Source: Nostoc sphaeroides (GTDB taxonomy: Bacteria; Cyanobacteriota; Cyanobacteriia; Cyanobacteriales; Nostocaceae). From it: 64,000 nucleotides of DNA. The stretch covers positions 3,408,501-3,472,500 of the forward strand of contig NZ_CP031941.1 in NCBI RefSeq assembly GCF_003443655.1, read 5' to 3'. The position numbers and the translations under genes are program-made. Under the pieces are notes generated by a model, which did no database searches, was not told where the DNA came from, and worked only from the letters and a program-made list of their open reading frames with translations. Below are positions 16,401-24,491 of the stretch, piece after piece. Position 1 is the first letter of the stretch. Each line of letters begins with the position of its first letter.

Positions 16401-16855
16401 CAGACAATTTGTGTATTAACAGTTACCAAAGAACGGTATCGAGCTTCACTCTGTTTCAGGATTTGTTCAGTATGTTGGCGTTCCTGCTGAATGCGTCGAA
16501 GGTCGCTGATGTCCTCCACACTAGACCAGATCAGTTGCTCCCCATCTTTCTCAATCATCTGTCCAGAAATCCTCACCGGAACCAGATGCCCGTTTTTATG
16601 GATTAACTCTTTCTCATGGGGGCCGTAGCGACCAGTTTGTTCTAGTTGCTTTAGCATAGCTTGGTCAGCGATCGCATAGTTTTCAGGAGTAATCTGGCGA
16701 TCGTTGAGATTCAGGGTTTCTGAAACAGTCCGCCCCAAAATGGCAGCATAGGCAGGGTTGATGCTAATTAGCGTCCCATCTGTTCGGCACAGTACCAGCC
16801 CAACGGGACATTGTTCAAATAGCTGACTGTTGTATTCATCAAGTTGGTTAAACAT
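13484..16855 (-). CDS. Multi-PAS hybrid histidine kinase with two receiver domains
   Basis: A soluble 1123-residue kinase. Reading order: PAS domains at about 8-125, 138-255, 266-383 and 388-505 (the second and third are near-duplicates, both with WIGTCTDIH), a coiled coil, a fifth PAS at about 530-648, HisKA with SHELRTPL near 662, and HATPase_c (NLISNAVKFTESG, DTGIGIAP, GTGLGLPI) to about 885. A complete receiver follows at about 920-1040 (LVVDDD, LLDVMMP, LTKP), then a second receiver from 1042 that stops after FFIMLSEQ, before the conserved lysine. It begins 15 bp after the GAF kinase and is probably co-transcribed. Ligand unknown; no membrane helix. Confidence 0.92.
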   Translation of the reverse strand: MFNQLDEYNSQLFEQCPVGLVLCRTDGTLISINPAYAAILGRTVSETLNLNDRQITPENYAIADQAMLKQLEQTGRYGPHEKELIHKNGHLVPVRISGQMIEKDGEQLIWSSVEDISDLRRIQQERQHTEQILKQSEARYRSLVTVNTQIVWVSTPQGICFELASWIAYTGQSLAEAENGGWIDAVHPDDRAYTGEVWSAAVANLSMYQIEYRIRGKDGNYRYFWVWGAPVIEEDGSVREWIGTCTDIHERKLAEAENQRLKERYRSLVTATSQIVWGATPEGLGISSEMLTWMDYTGQSETEVEGWGWFDPIHPDDRANSTEVWNAAMANRGIYQTEYRLHGKDGTYRYFSVCGAPVLEEDGSIREWIGTCTDIHDRKQAEAENQRLLDMLNHSSDAIIVRDMSDKISHWNQGAERLYGWTREEVKDQCIQAFIKKTFLKPKEEIAAELLEQGNWEGEVEHLTHEGKVITVQSRWTLQRDISGQPCAVLEINTDITARKQAEIALRQLNQELEARVVERTAALQNTLAEAQGLNAILDNLADGLLVADTAGQITHFNPAFLAMHGLTATALNGHYRELPISGLADLIARTQSYPKEVFSAEVALTKERIGQAVATAIFKKTTDSEPDACFGSALLIRDVTAEKEIDQMKTDFISTVSHELRTPLTSVLGFASIIQEKLQTDVFPMIATEDRKLQKTIKRVADNLNIIVSEAERLTSLINDVLDIAKMEAGKVEWQMQPIDPSELLDWATNSTAGLFETNGLQLVSEIEPGLPQIIGDRNRLLQVLINLISNAVKFTESGCVTCRVKQGNDGVCISVIDTGIGIAPEDQPKVFEKFRQVGDTLTDKPKGTGLGLPICKQIVDHHGGRIWVESEAGKGSIFSFIIPTYTSDQKTNANLNLDTLVKQLKEHVITKNAVLNQNRKTILVVDDDANIRELLRQQLENEGYNVREGKDGMDAIHQIKLARPDLILLDVMMPQINGFDVAAVLKNDPQTADIPIIILSIIENKERGYHIGIDRYLTKPIDTEKLLTEIGSLLYQGTSSKKVLVVDKNASALKTLSDVLQTQGYSVIEASNPQECIYKALSAKPDMIIIDSIFSQEADLVKTLRFEKELENVFFIMLSEQ

Positions 16856-16869
16856 GGTTGAGGTTTCTA

Positions 16870-18849
16870 TTAGTGGCGTATTTGGTTAGGGGTAGAACAA
16901 CAGAACCAAGACAACAAAGTGGCGTAAAGCCTTAATGAAATTGGGTAACGCTGGAACATCTGGTAAATTTGATCGGGTGATGTACCTTCCATATCTGGAC
17001 TGTGCTGTGAAAGTCGCTGGATCAATTGAGTATGGCTAATCAACAAATCCGTTGGTTTGAGCATTGGAGTTGTTGATGGAATGAAACCATCGGTATCGGG
17101 AGTATGGGATAATTCTGTTGTGTGAGTTTGCGAGACAGAGGCGCTATTCTGTTCTTCAGTAGCATCCACTAATGCACAATTTAACGGAATCTGAATCCAG
17201 AAGTCTGTTCCTTCACCCAATTGAGAACGACATTTGAGTATTCCCCCATGTTTGTCTACAATAATTTGGTAGCTGATTGCCATACCTAACCCGGTTCCCT
17301 TACCAATATCTTTCGTGGTGAAGAAGGGATCGTAAATGCGGTGAATTACCTCCTCTTTCATGCCTGGGCCGTTGTCAGCGATACGAATCACAACCCACTG
17401 TTGGTCAAGGAGTTTGGTACGAATAGTGATTTGGGGATTGGGGGTTAGAGATTGGAGGCTACTCCTGAATCTGGAATTTTCCATATTTTCTTCTAAAGCA
17501 TCAATGGCATTTGCCAGGATGTTCATAAATACCTGATTCAACTGTCCGGGGTAGCATTCAATTAGAGGAAGTTTTGCATAGTCTTTAACGATTTCAATTG
17601 CCGGACGACGAACATCTGCTTTCAGGCGATGATGAAGAATCATTAAGGTTCCATCAATGCCATCGTGGATGTTGACGGCTTTCATTTCTGCTTCGTCATG
17701 GCGGGAGAAGTTTTTTAGGGATTGGACAATTTCAACGATGCGACTTGTGCCCAATTTCATTGAATCTAGCAGTTTGGGGAGATCCTGGATAATAAATTCC
17801 AGGTCTATGTTGTCTAACTCTGATTCCAGTTCTGGAGGGGCAACAGGTAGGAATTTTTGATACTTTTCTAAGAGATGCAACAAGTCTTGAGAGTATTGGG
17901 CAACATACCTTAAATTGCCACAAATAAAGTTAACCGGGTTGTTGATTTCGTGGGCAACTCCGGCAATGAGTTGTCCTAAGCTGGACATTTTTTCGCTTTG
18001 GATTAACTGAGTTTGAGCCAATTGCAACTCATGGAGAGCTTGCTGAAGCTTCTCTGTCTGGGCTTTTGCCTGGAGAGCTACTTGAGTGCTTTGTTCGTAA
18101 AGCAAAGCTTTGTCAATGGCGATCGCACTTTGAGAGGCAAAGATACTCACAAGTTTCAGGTGTTCTGCCTTGTATGAGTCCGTTTTGGGGTTTCCAATAG
18201 CGATCGCTCCCAGTACCCGCTCCTTGGCTCGCAACGGTACACAAATCATTGCACTAACGTTTTTTTGCTTCTCTAATCGAGGATCGGCTTGCACATCATT
18301 GATTAGTTCTGCGCGATTGGATTGCACAATGTTGCCAATAATTCCCTTACCCGGTTCTGGCTGACTGTGGTCAAAAAACACTCCAAATTCAGCAATGATT
18401 TCAAATGCAGTTGCATCTGGACTCAAAAGCAGAATCATCCCCGCAGATGATTCAATTAATTGTCTCAATTCTTGAAGCACGAGTTGGGCAATTTGTCGAG
18501 TATCCAAACTTGTTGTCAGTTGAGTCGAGATATCCTCAAACAAATCAATTTCCTGGTATCGCTCCAGCAATTCTTTAGCGAGTACTTTCTTCTCAGCTTC
18601 CTGCTTGGCCAGAAAGGAGAGCAAAGTCGCAAGTAAAGTTGCCTGTTCTCCCCCAACAACCCAACCGATGATTTCTCCTGACACCTCGATTGGATATCGG
18701 TTTTTTGCAGTTTGCTCACCAATGCTAATCAGTTTCGTGCCGTCTACTAGTTCAACATCAATTGCAATGTTGAACTGGTAGGCTAAGTTATGAAGGAGAG
18801 ATGGCAACTCTTTTTTGTTGAACATCTTTCTGAGGCTAACTGTAGACAT
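16870..18849 (-). CDS. GAF-domain histidine kinase (NtrB/HPK4-type)
   Basis: A 659-residue soluble kinase. I chose the ATG at 18849 (MSTVSLRKMF), which has GAGGTG 6 nt upstream and overlaps the end of the preceding gene by 14 bp, implying translational coupling. A small N-terminal sensory region (about 10-75) precedes a GAF domain at about 100-245 (GKGIIGNIVQSNRAELINDV; MICVPLRAKERVLGAIAIG), a coiled coil, HisKA with VAHEINNPVNFI, and HATPase_c with NILANAIDAL, ADNGPGM and FFTTKDIGKGTGLGMAIS. The C-terminal 100 residues are low complexity. It sits between a small unknown protein and the hybrid kinase, forming one signalling unit. Confidence 0.92.
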   Translation of the reverse strand: MSTVSLRKMFNKKELPSLLHNLAYQFNIAIDVELVDGTKLISIGEQTAKNRYPIEVSGEIIGWVVGGEQATLLATLLSFLAKQEAEKKVLAKELLERYQEIDLFEDISTQLTTSLDTRQIAQLVLQELRQLIESSAGMILLLSPDATAFEIIAEFGVFFDHSQPEPGKGIIGNIVQSNRAELINDVQADPRLEKQKNVSAMICVPLRAKERVLGAIAIGNPKTDSYKAEHLKLVSIFASQSAIAIDKALLYEQSTQVALQAKAQTEKLQQALHELQLAQTQLIQSEKMSSLGQLIAGVAHEINNPVNFICGNLRYVAQYSQDLLHLLEKYQKFLPVAPPELESELDNIDLEFIIQDLPKLLDSMKLGTSRIVEIVQSLKNFSRHDEAEMKAVNIHDGIDGTLMILHHRLKADVRRPAIEIVKDYAKLPLIECYPGQLNQVFMNILANAIDALEENMENSRFRSSLQSLTPNPQITIRTKLLDQQWVVIRIADNGPGMKEEVIHRIYDPFFTTKDIGKGTGLGMAISYQIIVDKHGGILKCRSQLGEGTDFWIQIPLNCALVDATEEQNSASVSQTHTTELSHTPDTDGFIPSTTPMLKPTDLLISHTQLIQRLSQHSPDMEGTSPDQIYQMFQRYPISLRLYATLLSWFCCSTPNQIRH

Positions 18850-19198
18850 GAAACACCTCATAAGCAGCAGGTTGCAAATTGGCCGCATTCAAGCCAACCA
18901 GGTTATTAATTTCATCTGCCACCTTTGTCGCTAAGTTTTCCAAGACAGGCATTTTCTCAGTCTGCTGCCGCACCTGTTGATAAAGGCCTGAATTTTCTAA
19001 AGACGCGGCTTGAGGGGAGAGCAGGTTGAGGATTTCGTTGAAATTGCGTGTAAATACTTTTCTAGACTGTTTGTTGGCAACAGAGAATTGATCAATATAG
19101 CGAAGTGCCTGATAAATCAAGGTGCGACTCTCAAAGTCAATCTCTTTGCTGATAATATAGCCAAAAATCTGAACGATTGCGTTAGCTTGCTTATCCAT
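18836..19198 (-). CDS. Small protein leading the kinase cluster
   Basis: A 120-residue soluble, mainly helical protein of unknown family. I chose the ATG at 19198 (MDKQANAIVQIFGYI) with AAGGGG just upstream; longer versions would translate a dispersed repeat (CTGCGGGACGCTCCGCGAAC, 19208-19227). The sequence is rich in alternating hydrophobic/polar helices (IVQIFGYIISKE, TLIYQALRYIDQF, VLENLATKVADEINNLVGL). It is first in a cluster with two histidine kinases and overlaps the second by 14 bp, so it is probably made in fixed proportion with the kinase and could be its partner or input protein (inference). Confidence 0.7.
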   Translation of the reverse strand: MDKQANAIVQIFGYIISKEIDFESRTLIYQALRYIDQFSVANKQSRKVFTRNFNEILNLLSPQAASLENSGLYQQVRQQTEKMPVLENLATKVADEINNLVGLNAANLQPAAYEVFHVYS

Positions 19199-19682
19199 AC
19201 CCCTTCCCTGCGGGACGCTCCGCGAACGGATACGCAAGCTACGCCTAGTATCTCCAAAAAAGAGAGGAATTGTCATAAAAATCTAGTAATATAATAATTT
19301 ACTAATTAAGACTAGTTTTCCCAAAAAGATCGGCGATATAACAGCGAAGTTGGGTGGTAATCGGATAACTCGCTTATTTTTTGATAAGTTTTAGAACTAT
19401 AAGTAAAACATTCATAATTAAAAACAACCATAGATTTAAATCTATGGTAAGTTCAAGTCTCTTGTTGCTATTACTCGTAAATTGGGACTCAGCACTTCGA
19501 CAAGCTCAGTGTAAAACTTTTTTGAGTATGTAGGTGAGCGCATTTTTGAGACTGGAATAATCCCCTCTCTGGCAAAATAATAGAAGAGTGTAGCAAAAAA
19601 AGCTGCGATACCTTCGGTAAGCTTCGCTAACGCAGCTGATTTTGCTAATTTTAAAAAGTATTTAGGTCACCAGTAGCTTCAG
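19199..19682. other. Intergenic region with palindromes
   Basis: Holds the dispersed repeat at about 19201-19245, a perfect 22-bp palindrome (19427-19448), the word CACTTCGACAAGCTCAGTG (19494-19512), and a hairpin made from TGCGATACC/GGTAAGCTTCGCTAACGCA near 19606-19636. No gene. Confidence 0.6.
19427..19448. repeat. Perfect 22-bp palindrome
   Basis: ACCATAGATTT at 19427 is followed immediately by its exact reverse complement, with no loop. As DNA it is an operator-like dyad; as RNA it would be a weak AT-rich hairpin without a T-run. Function unknown. Confidence 0.6.
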
Positions 19683-20183
19683 TTAGATCCGAGAGTAGCG
19701 AAAACGAAGTCTGAGTAGCCGAAGCCAGCGTAACCACATTTGTGCAGGTTGTTCAAAGAACGTGAAAATATCACCGAAACCCAAATTAGTTTTGTGATGG
19801 TGCAACCAGTGTCTCTCAGGAGTAGTAATAAATAGAATTAGGCATAAAATATTGACAGGCTTTGAAGTTTGCCAGCCTAGTACACTTATGTGTCTCCACC
19901 ATACATGAAACTGACCAAGCAGTAATCCAGAGATAACGCCGATGGGAGAGAAAGACCACAAGACTACTGCTACAAGTAGATAAGGCAAAGCTCCCAAGAT
20001 ACCATCTAAAAGAACCTGGGGATTAAAAGTCAAAATAGCGTAGTGGCGGAAGTCCTTTTTCCAGGAGTGGTGCGTTTTTAAATGTAGGCTACCAAAAACG
20101 TGCTCGGGTACATGGTAAAAAAATGTAGATAAAAAATCGCCAAAAAACAGTAATAACCAAGCAACAGCGATAGCCTCAAGCAT
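19683..20183 (-). CDS. Fatty acid hydroxylase / sterol desaturase superfamily protein
   Basis: A 166-residue integral membrane protein with the histidine clusters of the di-iron hydroxylase superfamily: HVPEH near 24-28, HLKTHH near 34-39, a central H-x(4)-H (FHVWWRH) and RHWLHHHKTNLGFGD near 124-138. There are three to four hydrophobic helices. Relatives hydroxylate or desaturate lipids, sterols or carotenoids using two iron atoms at the cytoplasmic membrane face. It is shorter than most members (about 200-270 residues), but all three His boxes are present. Substrate unknown. Alone, with more than 400 bp of non-coding DNA on each side. Confidence 0.82.
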   Translation of the reverse strand: MLEAIAVAWLLLFFGDFLSTFFYHVPEHVFGSLHLKTHHSWKKDFRHYAILTFNPQVLLDGILGALPYLLVAVVLWSFSPIGVISGLLLGQFHVWWRHISVLGWQTSKPVNILCLILFITTPERHWLHHHKTNLGFGDIFTFFEQPAQMWLRWLRLLRLRFRYSRI

Positions 20184-20950
20184 TTGTACTCCTCAAGTAA
20201 GTTAAGAAAACTCCACAAAAAATATGCAAATTTTATGCTGTAGGCGTAGACACCTGATTTTCTATGATGCTTGCATCATCTGTGCATTTTATGGGTCTAC
20301 ACTCCAGTTAATTTGGCTCAGAGTATATGTAATTGGGTTTGCAGTTTCATGAATCTACAATCCTTAATGCAGTAAACAGAAACTCCTAATAACCTCCAAT
20401 TTGGCTTTTAACTCTGGATTAATGGTAGTAATACATCTAAATTCCGATAGGAATGCTGTGTTTTACCATAGTTACTAGATAATCTTCTTACTAAGGCATA
20501 CAGCGTAAGCAAAGGTTGGGTTAAAATTAGTACAAATTTAGGTTAAGACGTTTTTCAGTATTTAAGCTTTAATTAAAAATCTAATCAGAACAATAGAAAT
20601 AGGCATTATGCCAAGGTAACCTGGGTTATCAAGGTGAGGAAAGCTGATTGACAATTAGATTAACAGTTATCAGTTACCAGTAAACAGTTAAAAGTTTTGA
20701 TAAACTGTGGTTTAAGTCCCTGACTAAGTAAGTGGGTGAGAATAATTCAAACTATATTAACTAATATAAAACATATTGAAATTAGTTTGTAGTGAGCGGC
20801 TCCAGCCCTCAAAGTAGGGCTGGAGCCGCTCACTACGAACCTTGAATTATTTATGCTGCTCTACTTAGTAGGCTATCAATCAGCAAAGAGAGCGACGCAA
20901 AGAATGAATATTTCCCCGCCTCATCATCTCAACCTACTAATTTCAACAGG
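20184..20950. other. Long intergenic region with nested repeats
   Basis: Contains one MITE-like element with an inner hairpin (20725-20870), a TGATGCTTGCATCA dyad near 20261-20274 and short GTTATCAGTTACCAG repeats near 20666-20690. No convincing gene. Confidence 0.6.
20725..20870. mobile_element. MITE-like element with TAAGTAAGT ends, copy 2, with nested hairpin
   Basis: Outer ends TAAGTAAGTGGGTGAGAATA and, inverted, ATTTATGCTGCTCTACTTA. Inside is a 25-bp, one-mismatch stem (20785-20809 with 20815-20839) starting GTTTGTAGTGAGCGGCTCCA. The same GTAGTGAG-type hairpin type recurs at 30764-30913 and 58783-58836, the last also inside an element of this family. Confidence 0.72.
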
Positions 20951-21130
20951 TCAAGGCAAGGCTTGAATGAGTTTCCGAATTACATCTATTGCTGGTTTGC
21001 CTGTCTGTTCACAATACTTTTCAAGGTTCTGAGCTTCATCTGATGTCAAGTTTAAGGTAATTCGCTTAAGCGCCCTTTTTTTACTGGAGGTTGCCAAACG
21101 GGGAAATTTAAGTGCAGCAGTTTTATTCAT
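20951..21130 (-). CDS. Small ribbon-helix-helix-like protein
   Basis: A 59-residue protein (start ATG 21130 preferred; an upstream ATG at 21178 is possible). After a basic N-terminus, RITLNLTSDEAQNLEKYCEQ followed by TGKPAIDVIRKLIQ has the beta-helix-helix pattern of CopG/Arc-type DNA-binding proteins. Such proteins are often antitoxins or small repressors. No toxin gene is adjacent. The fold call rests on pattern only. Confidence 0.55.
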   Translation of the reverse strand: MNKTAALKFPRLATSSKKRALKRITLNLTSDEAQNLEKYCEQTGKPAIDVIRKLIQALP

Positions 21131-21340
21131 TGATTGATACGCTATATGTATACAAACTTTCTTTATCAAGCTTGCCAATTCCGAAACGTCTTTACCAGTG
21201 AAAATCAGGATTTTTAGGTTGAACTTAAGCTTTACGCCCCAAGCCTATTACTGAAAATTTAAGGTATTAAATAACTAACACCACACGTAATTAATCTGCC
21301 ATTACCCAAGTGCAAGAAGTTTTCGGCTCAAGAGATGATG

Positions 21341-21826
21341 TCAACAATATCCCACAGACCAAGAAGTAAAAATCCCGGCGCTAGCCATTGTATAGGTGCT
21401 AGTTTCTTGGCAAGCCCACCGGCCACGCTGTGGTGCTGAGGTCGAAGCTGACACGAAAATAACCTTAGCGCCCTCCCAACGGGCAGCTAACAACTCTGTC
21501 AAAGCATTGGTGATTCCCGGCCCTGTGGTAGTGAATACCACAACCGGGCGATCGCTAGCAAAATCCGCCTCAATGGCCGCAAAAGCTGCTCCGGCTTCGT
21601 GGCGAAAGTGCAACACCTGAACGGGACTTTCATGTAACGCAGCCCACATTGGGGCGATCGCGCCTCCCGATACACCAAATGCATACTGCACTCCCATATC
21701 TTCCAGGATTTTTACGAGTGCCTCCGCTACCAAAAAATGTGTGGATGGCTTGCTATGAGATTGCTGTTCGGTTGAGTTTAATTCTTTACTGGTATTTGCT
21801 TTTATATCCTTAAATTTAGCATCCAT
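21341..21826 (-). pseudogene. Truncated thiamine-diphosphate enzyme (acetolactate-synthase-like)
   Basis: Only the N-terminal pyrimidine-binding domain of a ThDP-dependent enzyme is present. FLVAEALVKILEDMGVQYAF, FRHEAGAAFAAIEA with the catalytic glutamate, and VVFTTTGPGITNALTELLAA are intact, followed by QRGRWACQETSTYTMASAGI. After about residue 150 the reading frame leaves the family pattern and stops (SWSVGYC), where a full enzyme would continue for about 400 more residues including the central and cofactor-binding domains. No continuation is found downstream. It is best described as a 3'-deleted remnant; expression as a stable product is doubtful. Confidence 0.78.
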
Positions 21827-22319
21827 ACAAATATCTTAGGAAGAATTTCCTCTGTAGGATAATATTATCCCACACCCGAACTAGCTCAGTGTAAATATTT
21901 TTCGTTTAAATAATAAAATAGTAAGTAGGTATGCTGAAGGCAAGAAGCGAAAGAGTTTTAGCCTACTTTATCTTTAAAAAATACTTTAGTTTTGTTGTGC
22001 CAATCTACTTGCTTATCTTCACACAGTTTGGTCTATTATTGTCTACCTACTTAAACTCTGCTTTGATTTTGAACCACCCCTAAGCCATAGGCGGATGGGG
22101 ATTCCTGACATCTCGTGATGACAGTGGGACATTCAAGTATCCCTCTAGACCCTCAAACTAACACCCATACCAGAGGCGCAAGAATTGGGCTTACTTTTGG
22201 AATAGAACTATGCTTTCAAAGTTCATGTCGAAGTGCGGGCTGCGCCAACGCAGATGGGTTTACCCGTCTTTTGGTTTGTGAAAACTGAACACTATTAATC
22301 AAGCTCTGGAGTATAAAAA
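21827..22319. other. Intergenic region, nothing recognised
   Basis: No gene, no long inverted repeat. A TAGTAAGTAGGTATGC word at about 21920 resembles one end of the TAAGTAAGT family; GTGCGGGCTGCGCCAACGCA at 22232-22251 is a dispersed-repeat fragment. Confidence 0.5.
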
Positions 22320-23012
22320 ATGATTGAATTCAATCAGTACAAGGCTTTAACTTTCGACTGTTACGGAACCCTAATCGATTGGGAAAACGGTATCTTAGAG
22401 GTGCTAAAGCCACTTCTGCTGGCACATAACACTAATTTGGATGACGATCAAATTCTGGAACTGTTTGCTGAATTTGAAGCAGAACTCGAAATTGGAGACT
22501 ATATCAAATATCGGGAAGTTTTGAAGAGAGTAGTCCAGAAATTTGGTGAACGATTTGGCTTTGAGCCAACTACTGAGGAAATAAATTCACTTGCTGATTC
22601 GATTCAGCATTGGCTGCCTTTCCCTGATACAATTGAGGCACTTAAAAGCCTCAAGCAAAAGTTTAAGCTGGTAATTATCTCAAATGTAGATGACGATCTC
22701 TTTGCTTTCTCGGCAGAGCACTTGCAGGTGAAATTTGACCAGATAATCACAGCAGAACAGGCAAAAAGCTACAAACCCTCCTTCAACAATTTCAGACTGG
22801 CTATTGAAAGAATTGATTTGCCGCTAGACCAAATATTACACGTTGCTGCTAGTGTATATCACGATATTATTACAGCCAAATCTCTCGGACTATCAACCGT
22901 TTGGGTAAATCGTCGAGCAGTCAAAAAAGGACTTCATACCACAGGTACAGCAATAAGTCAATCTGACTTAGAAGTGCCGGATTTAAAAACTCTCGCTGCT
23001 TTGAGTTCATAG
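22320..23012 (+). CDS. HAD-superfamily hydrolase, haloacid dehalogenase-like
   Basis: A 230-residue HAD protein. Motif I is LTFDCYGTLIDW at residues 10-21 with D13/14-type nucleophile, a helical cap follows at about 22-95, motif II is LVIISNVDDD (about 119-128), motif III includes KSYKPS (about 150-155), and the motif IV region HVAASVYHDIITAKSLGLST has a single acid where many relatives have a GxxxxD pair. The pattern FDCYGTLxDWE is typical of type II haloacid dehalogenases and related phosphatases. The natural substrate is unknown. Monocistronic, with no strong ribosome site before the ATG at 22320. Confidence 0.83.
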   Translation: MIEFNQYKALTFDCYGTLIDWENGILEVLKPLLLAHNTNLDDDQILELFAEFEAELEIGDYIKYREVLKRVVQKFGERFGFEPTTEEINSLADSIQHWLPFPDTIEALKSLKQKFKLVIISNVDDDLFAFSAEHLQVKFDQIITAEQAKSYKPSFNNFRLAIERIDLPLDQILHVAASVYHDIITAKSLGLSTVWVNRRAVKKGLHTTGTAISQSDLEVPDLKTLAALSS

Positions 23013-23410
23013 TAATTTTTTAAGGGCAGTCAGCGCAGTGACTCCTCAATGGGGGGGGGAAATAAGCACGGCACTGGCTCGTCTTGGCCATAGCCTGCGA
23101 CAAACCACGACGTGTCTAGTATAAATTAAGCTTTTTGGCAATCTTTGCGGAAGTCCCGATTGAGTAATTTTATCGGATTATCGCCCGAAAATAGGAGAAA
23201 ATTGGACGGAGATAAGGAAATGCTAAAGTGATAATCTGTTGTTAAAAAAAGAAACAGGGATTGCAACATAGATTGATTCTGTCTTACTCTGGAAAAACTA
23301 CTATGGCAGTTTGAGTTCCTATTTGCGAACTACAGCACATAACTGGCTCTCGTTTCCTGAGCGCCCTGCCGATAAACTTGTTCAATAAAACACTTTGATA
23401 GCCTAAAACG
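23013..23410. other. Intergenic region, no gene
   Basis: A run of nine G at 23051-23059 is notable as a potential slippage site. Otherwise no repeat family or RNA gene was recognised. Confidence 0.5.
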
Positions 23411-24280
23411 ATGAAAGCATCTGCTAATTTCGACTTTGAAGACGATAAATTTAATGCACCGCCTTCTCAAGTCATTCCCTGGTGTCAGATGATTAATCCT
23501 CGATATGGCACGGATGGTATGCAATCCCACGGTTTGGCGATTAAGCTGGATAATGCCAATGCTGTCGGCTTTGTGCCAGATGATAATTGGCAGCAAGTGG
23601 AGCATGAATTTAGCTCTGGAGTCGAAACGGTCTTTATTACCACTACTCCACGTTTGGTTTTAGTGCGTCGGGGGCCATTGTCTGTCAAAGACCGGGAAAG
23701 TGGTCTAAAACTGGGTACGCTCAAAGAGAATTATGATGCTTTTTTAGCCGACAAACTTAAATTTAAAACCTTTACTCGCTATCTAATTTTTATAGTGGGA
23801 GAGAATCAAAAGTTTTTACATGAATCACCACTACAACTAACTCTTAATGGTGCCGCTGGAGCGAGTTTCAGCAAAACCTACTGCGAATATCAACAAGGCA
23901 AAGTAGTTAGTGGATTCGTCGCTGAACTAGAAAAAGCTTATGCTATTTATCGCAAGCAACCTTTGACACCAAAAGGCCCTTTGTTCCACGCTCACGGGAT
24001 TTTTTGCCCGATAATTGAGTGTGAAGAAAGAGGTATTGAACCAAATACAGTTCTGGTAGCTTCAACTGTAGACTACAAACATCCCACAGTAGGGACTTTA
24101 ACACAATACTTAATTGCTTCCGATTCTCTTGAGTCTGCAATGATTTGCAAGACTTTTGAAGAATACAAAGATTTTGGGAAGGAACCTGTGAAAGCTGAAA
24201 CGCCTAAATTGGCAATGGCAGGAGTTTCCAACTCTTACGTTTATGCTGATGAAGATGATTTTGCTTATCCACCGTACTAA
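23411..24280 (+). CDS. DUF5895-like cyanobacterial protein
   Basis: A 289-residue soluble protein that I associate, with moderate confidence, with DUF5895, a family largely restricted to cyanobacteria. It starts with acidic MKASANFDFEDDKFNAPPSQ and VIPWCQMINPRYG, has a central block of predicted beta strands (VETVFITTTPRLVLVRRGPL, KTFTRYLIFIVG), and a C-terminal part with GPLFHAHGIFCPIIECEERG. The Cys/His pair in the latter is conserved-looking. No catalytic motif was recognised and no function is known. It stands alone, followed by a tandem-repeat tract. Confidence 0.7.
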   Translation: MKASANFDFEDDKFNAPPSQVIPWCQMINPRYGTDGMQSHGLAIKLDNANAVGFVPDDNWQQVEHEFSSGVETVFITTTPRLVLVRRGPLSVKDRESGLKLGTLKENYDAFLADKLKFKTFTRYLIFIVGENQKFLHESPLQLTLNGAAGASFSKTYCEYQQGKVVSGFVAELEKAYAIYRKQPLTPKGPLFHAHGIFCPIIECEERGIEPNTVLVASTVDYKHPTVGTLTQYLIASDSLESAMICKTFEEYKDFGKEPVKAETPKLAMAGVSNSYVYADEDDFAYPPY

Positions 24281-24282
24281 AA

Positions 24283-24490
24283 AGAGTGAGGAGTGAGGAG
24301 TGATGAGTGAGGAGTGAGGAGTGAGGAGTGATGAGTGAGGAGTGAGGAGTGAGGAGTGATGAGTGAGGAGTGAGGAGTGAGGAGTGATGAGTGAGGAGTG
24401 ATGAGTTTTGAATTAATAACTCCTAACTCCTACCTCCTAACTCCTAACTCCCAACTCCCAACTCCTAACTCCCAACTCCTAACTTCTAAC
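24283..24490. repeat. Heptamer tandem repeats with higher-order period
   Basis: About 120 bp of GAGTGAG/GAGTGAT heptamers in which the GAT variant recurs every fourth unit, giving a 28-bp higher-order repeat, followed by an inverted tract of CTAACTC/CCAACTC heptamers. A transcript could fold back on itself. Typical heterocystous STRR. Confidence 0.9.
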
Positions 24491-24491
24491 T

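Noticed and set aside
23270..23300. GGGATTGCAAC word that recalls cyanobacterial CRISPR repeats
   Set aside because: Single occurrence with no repeat-spacer spacing; not a CRISPR array.
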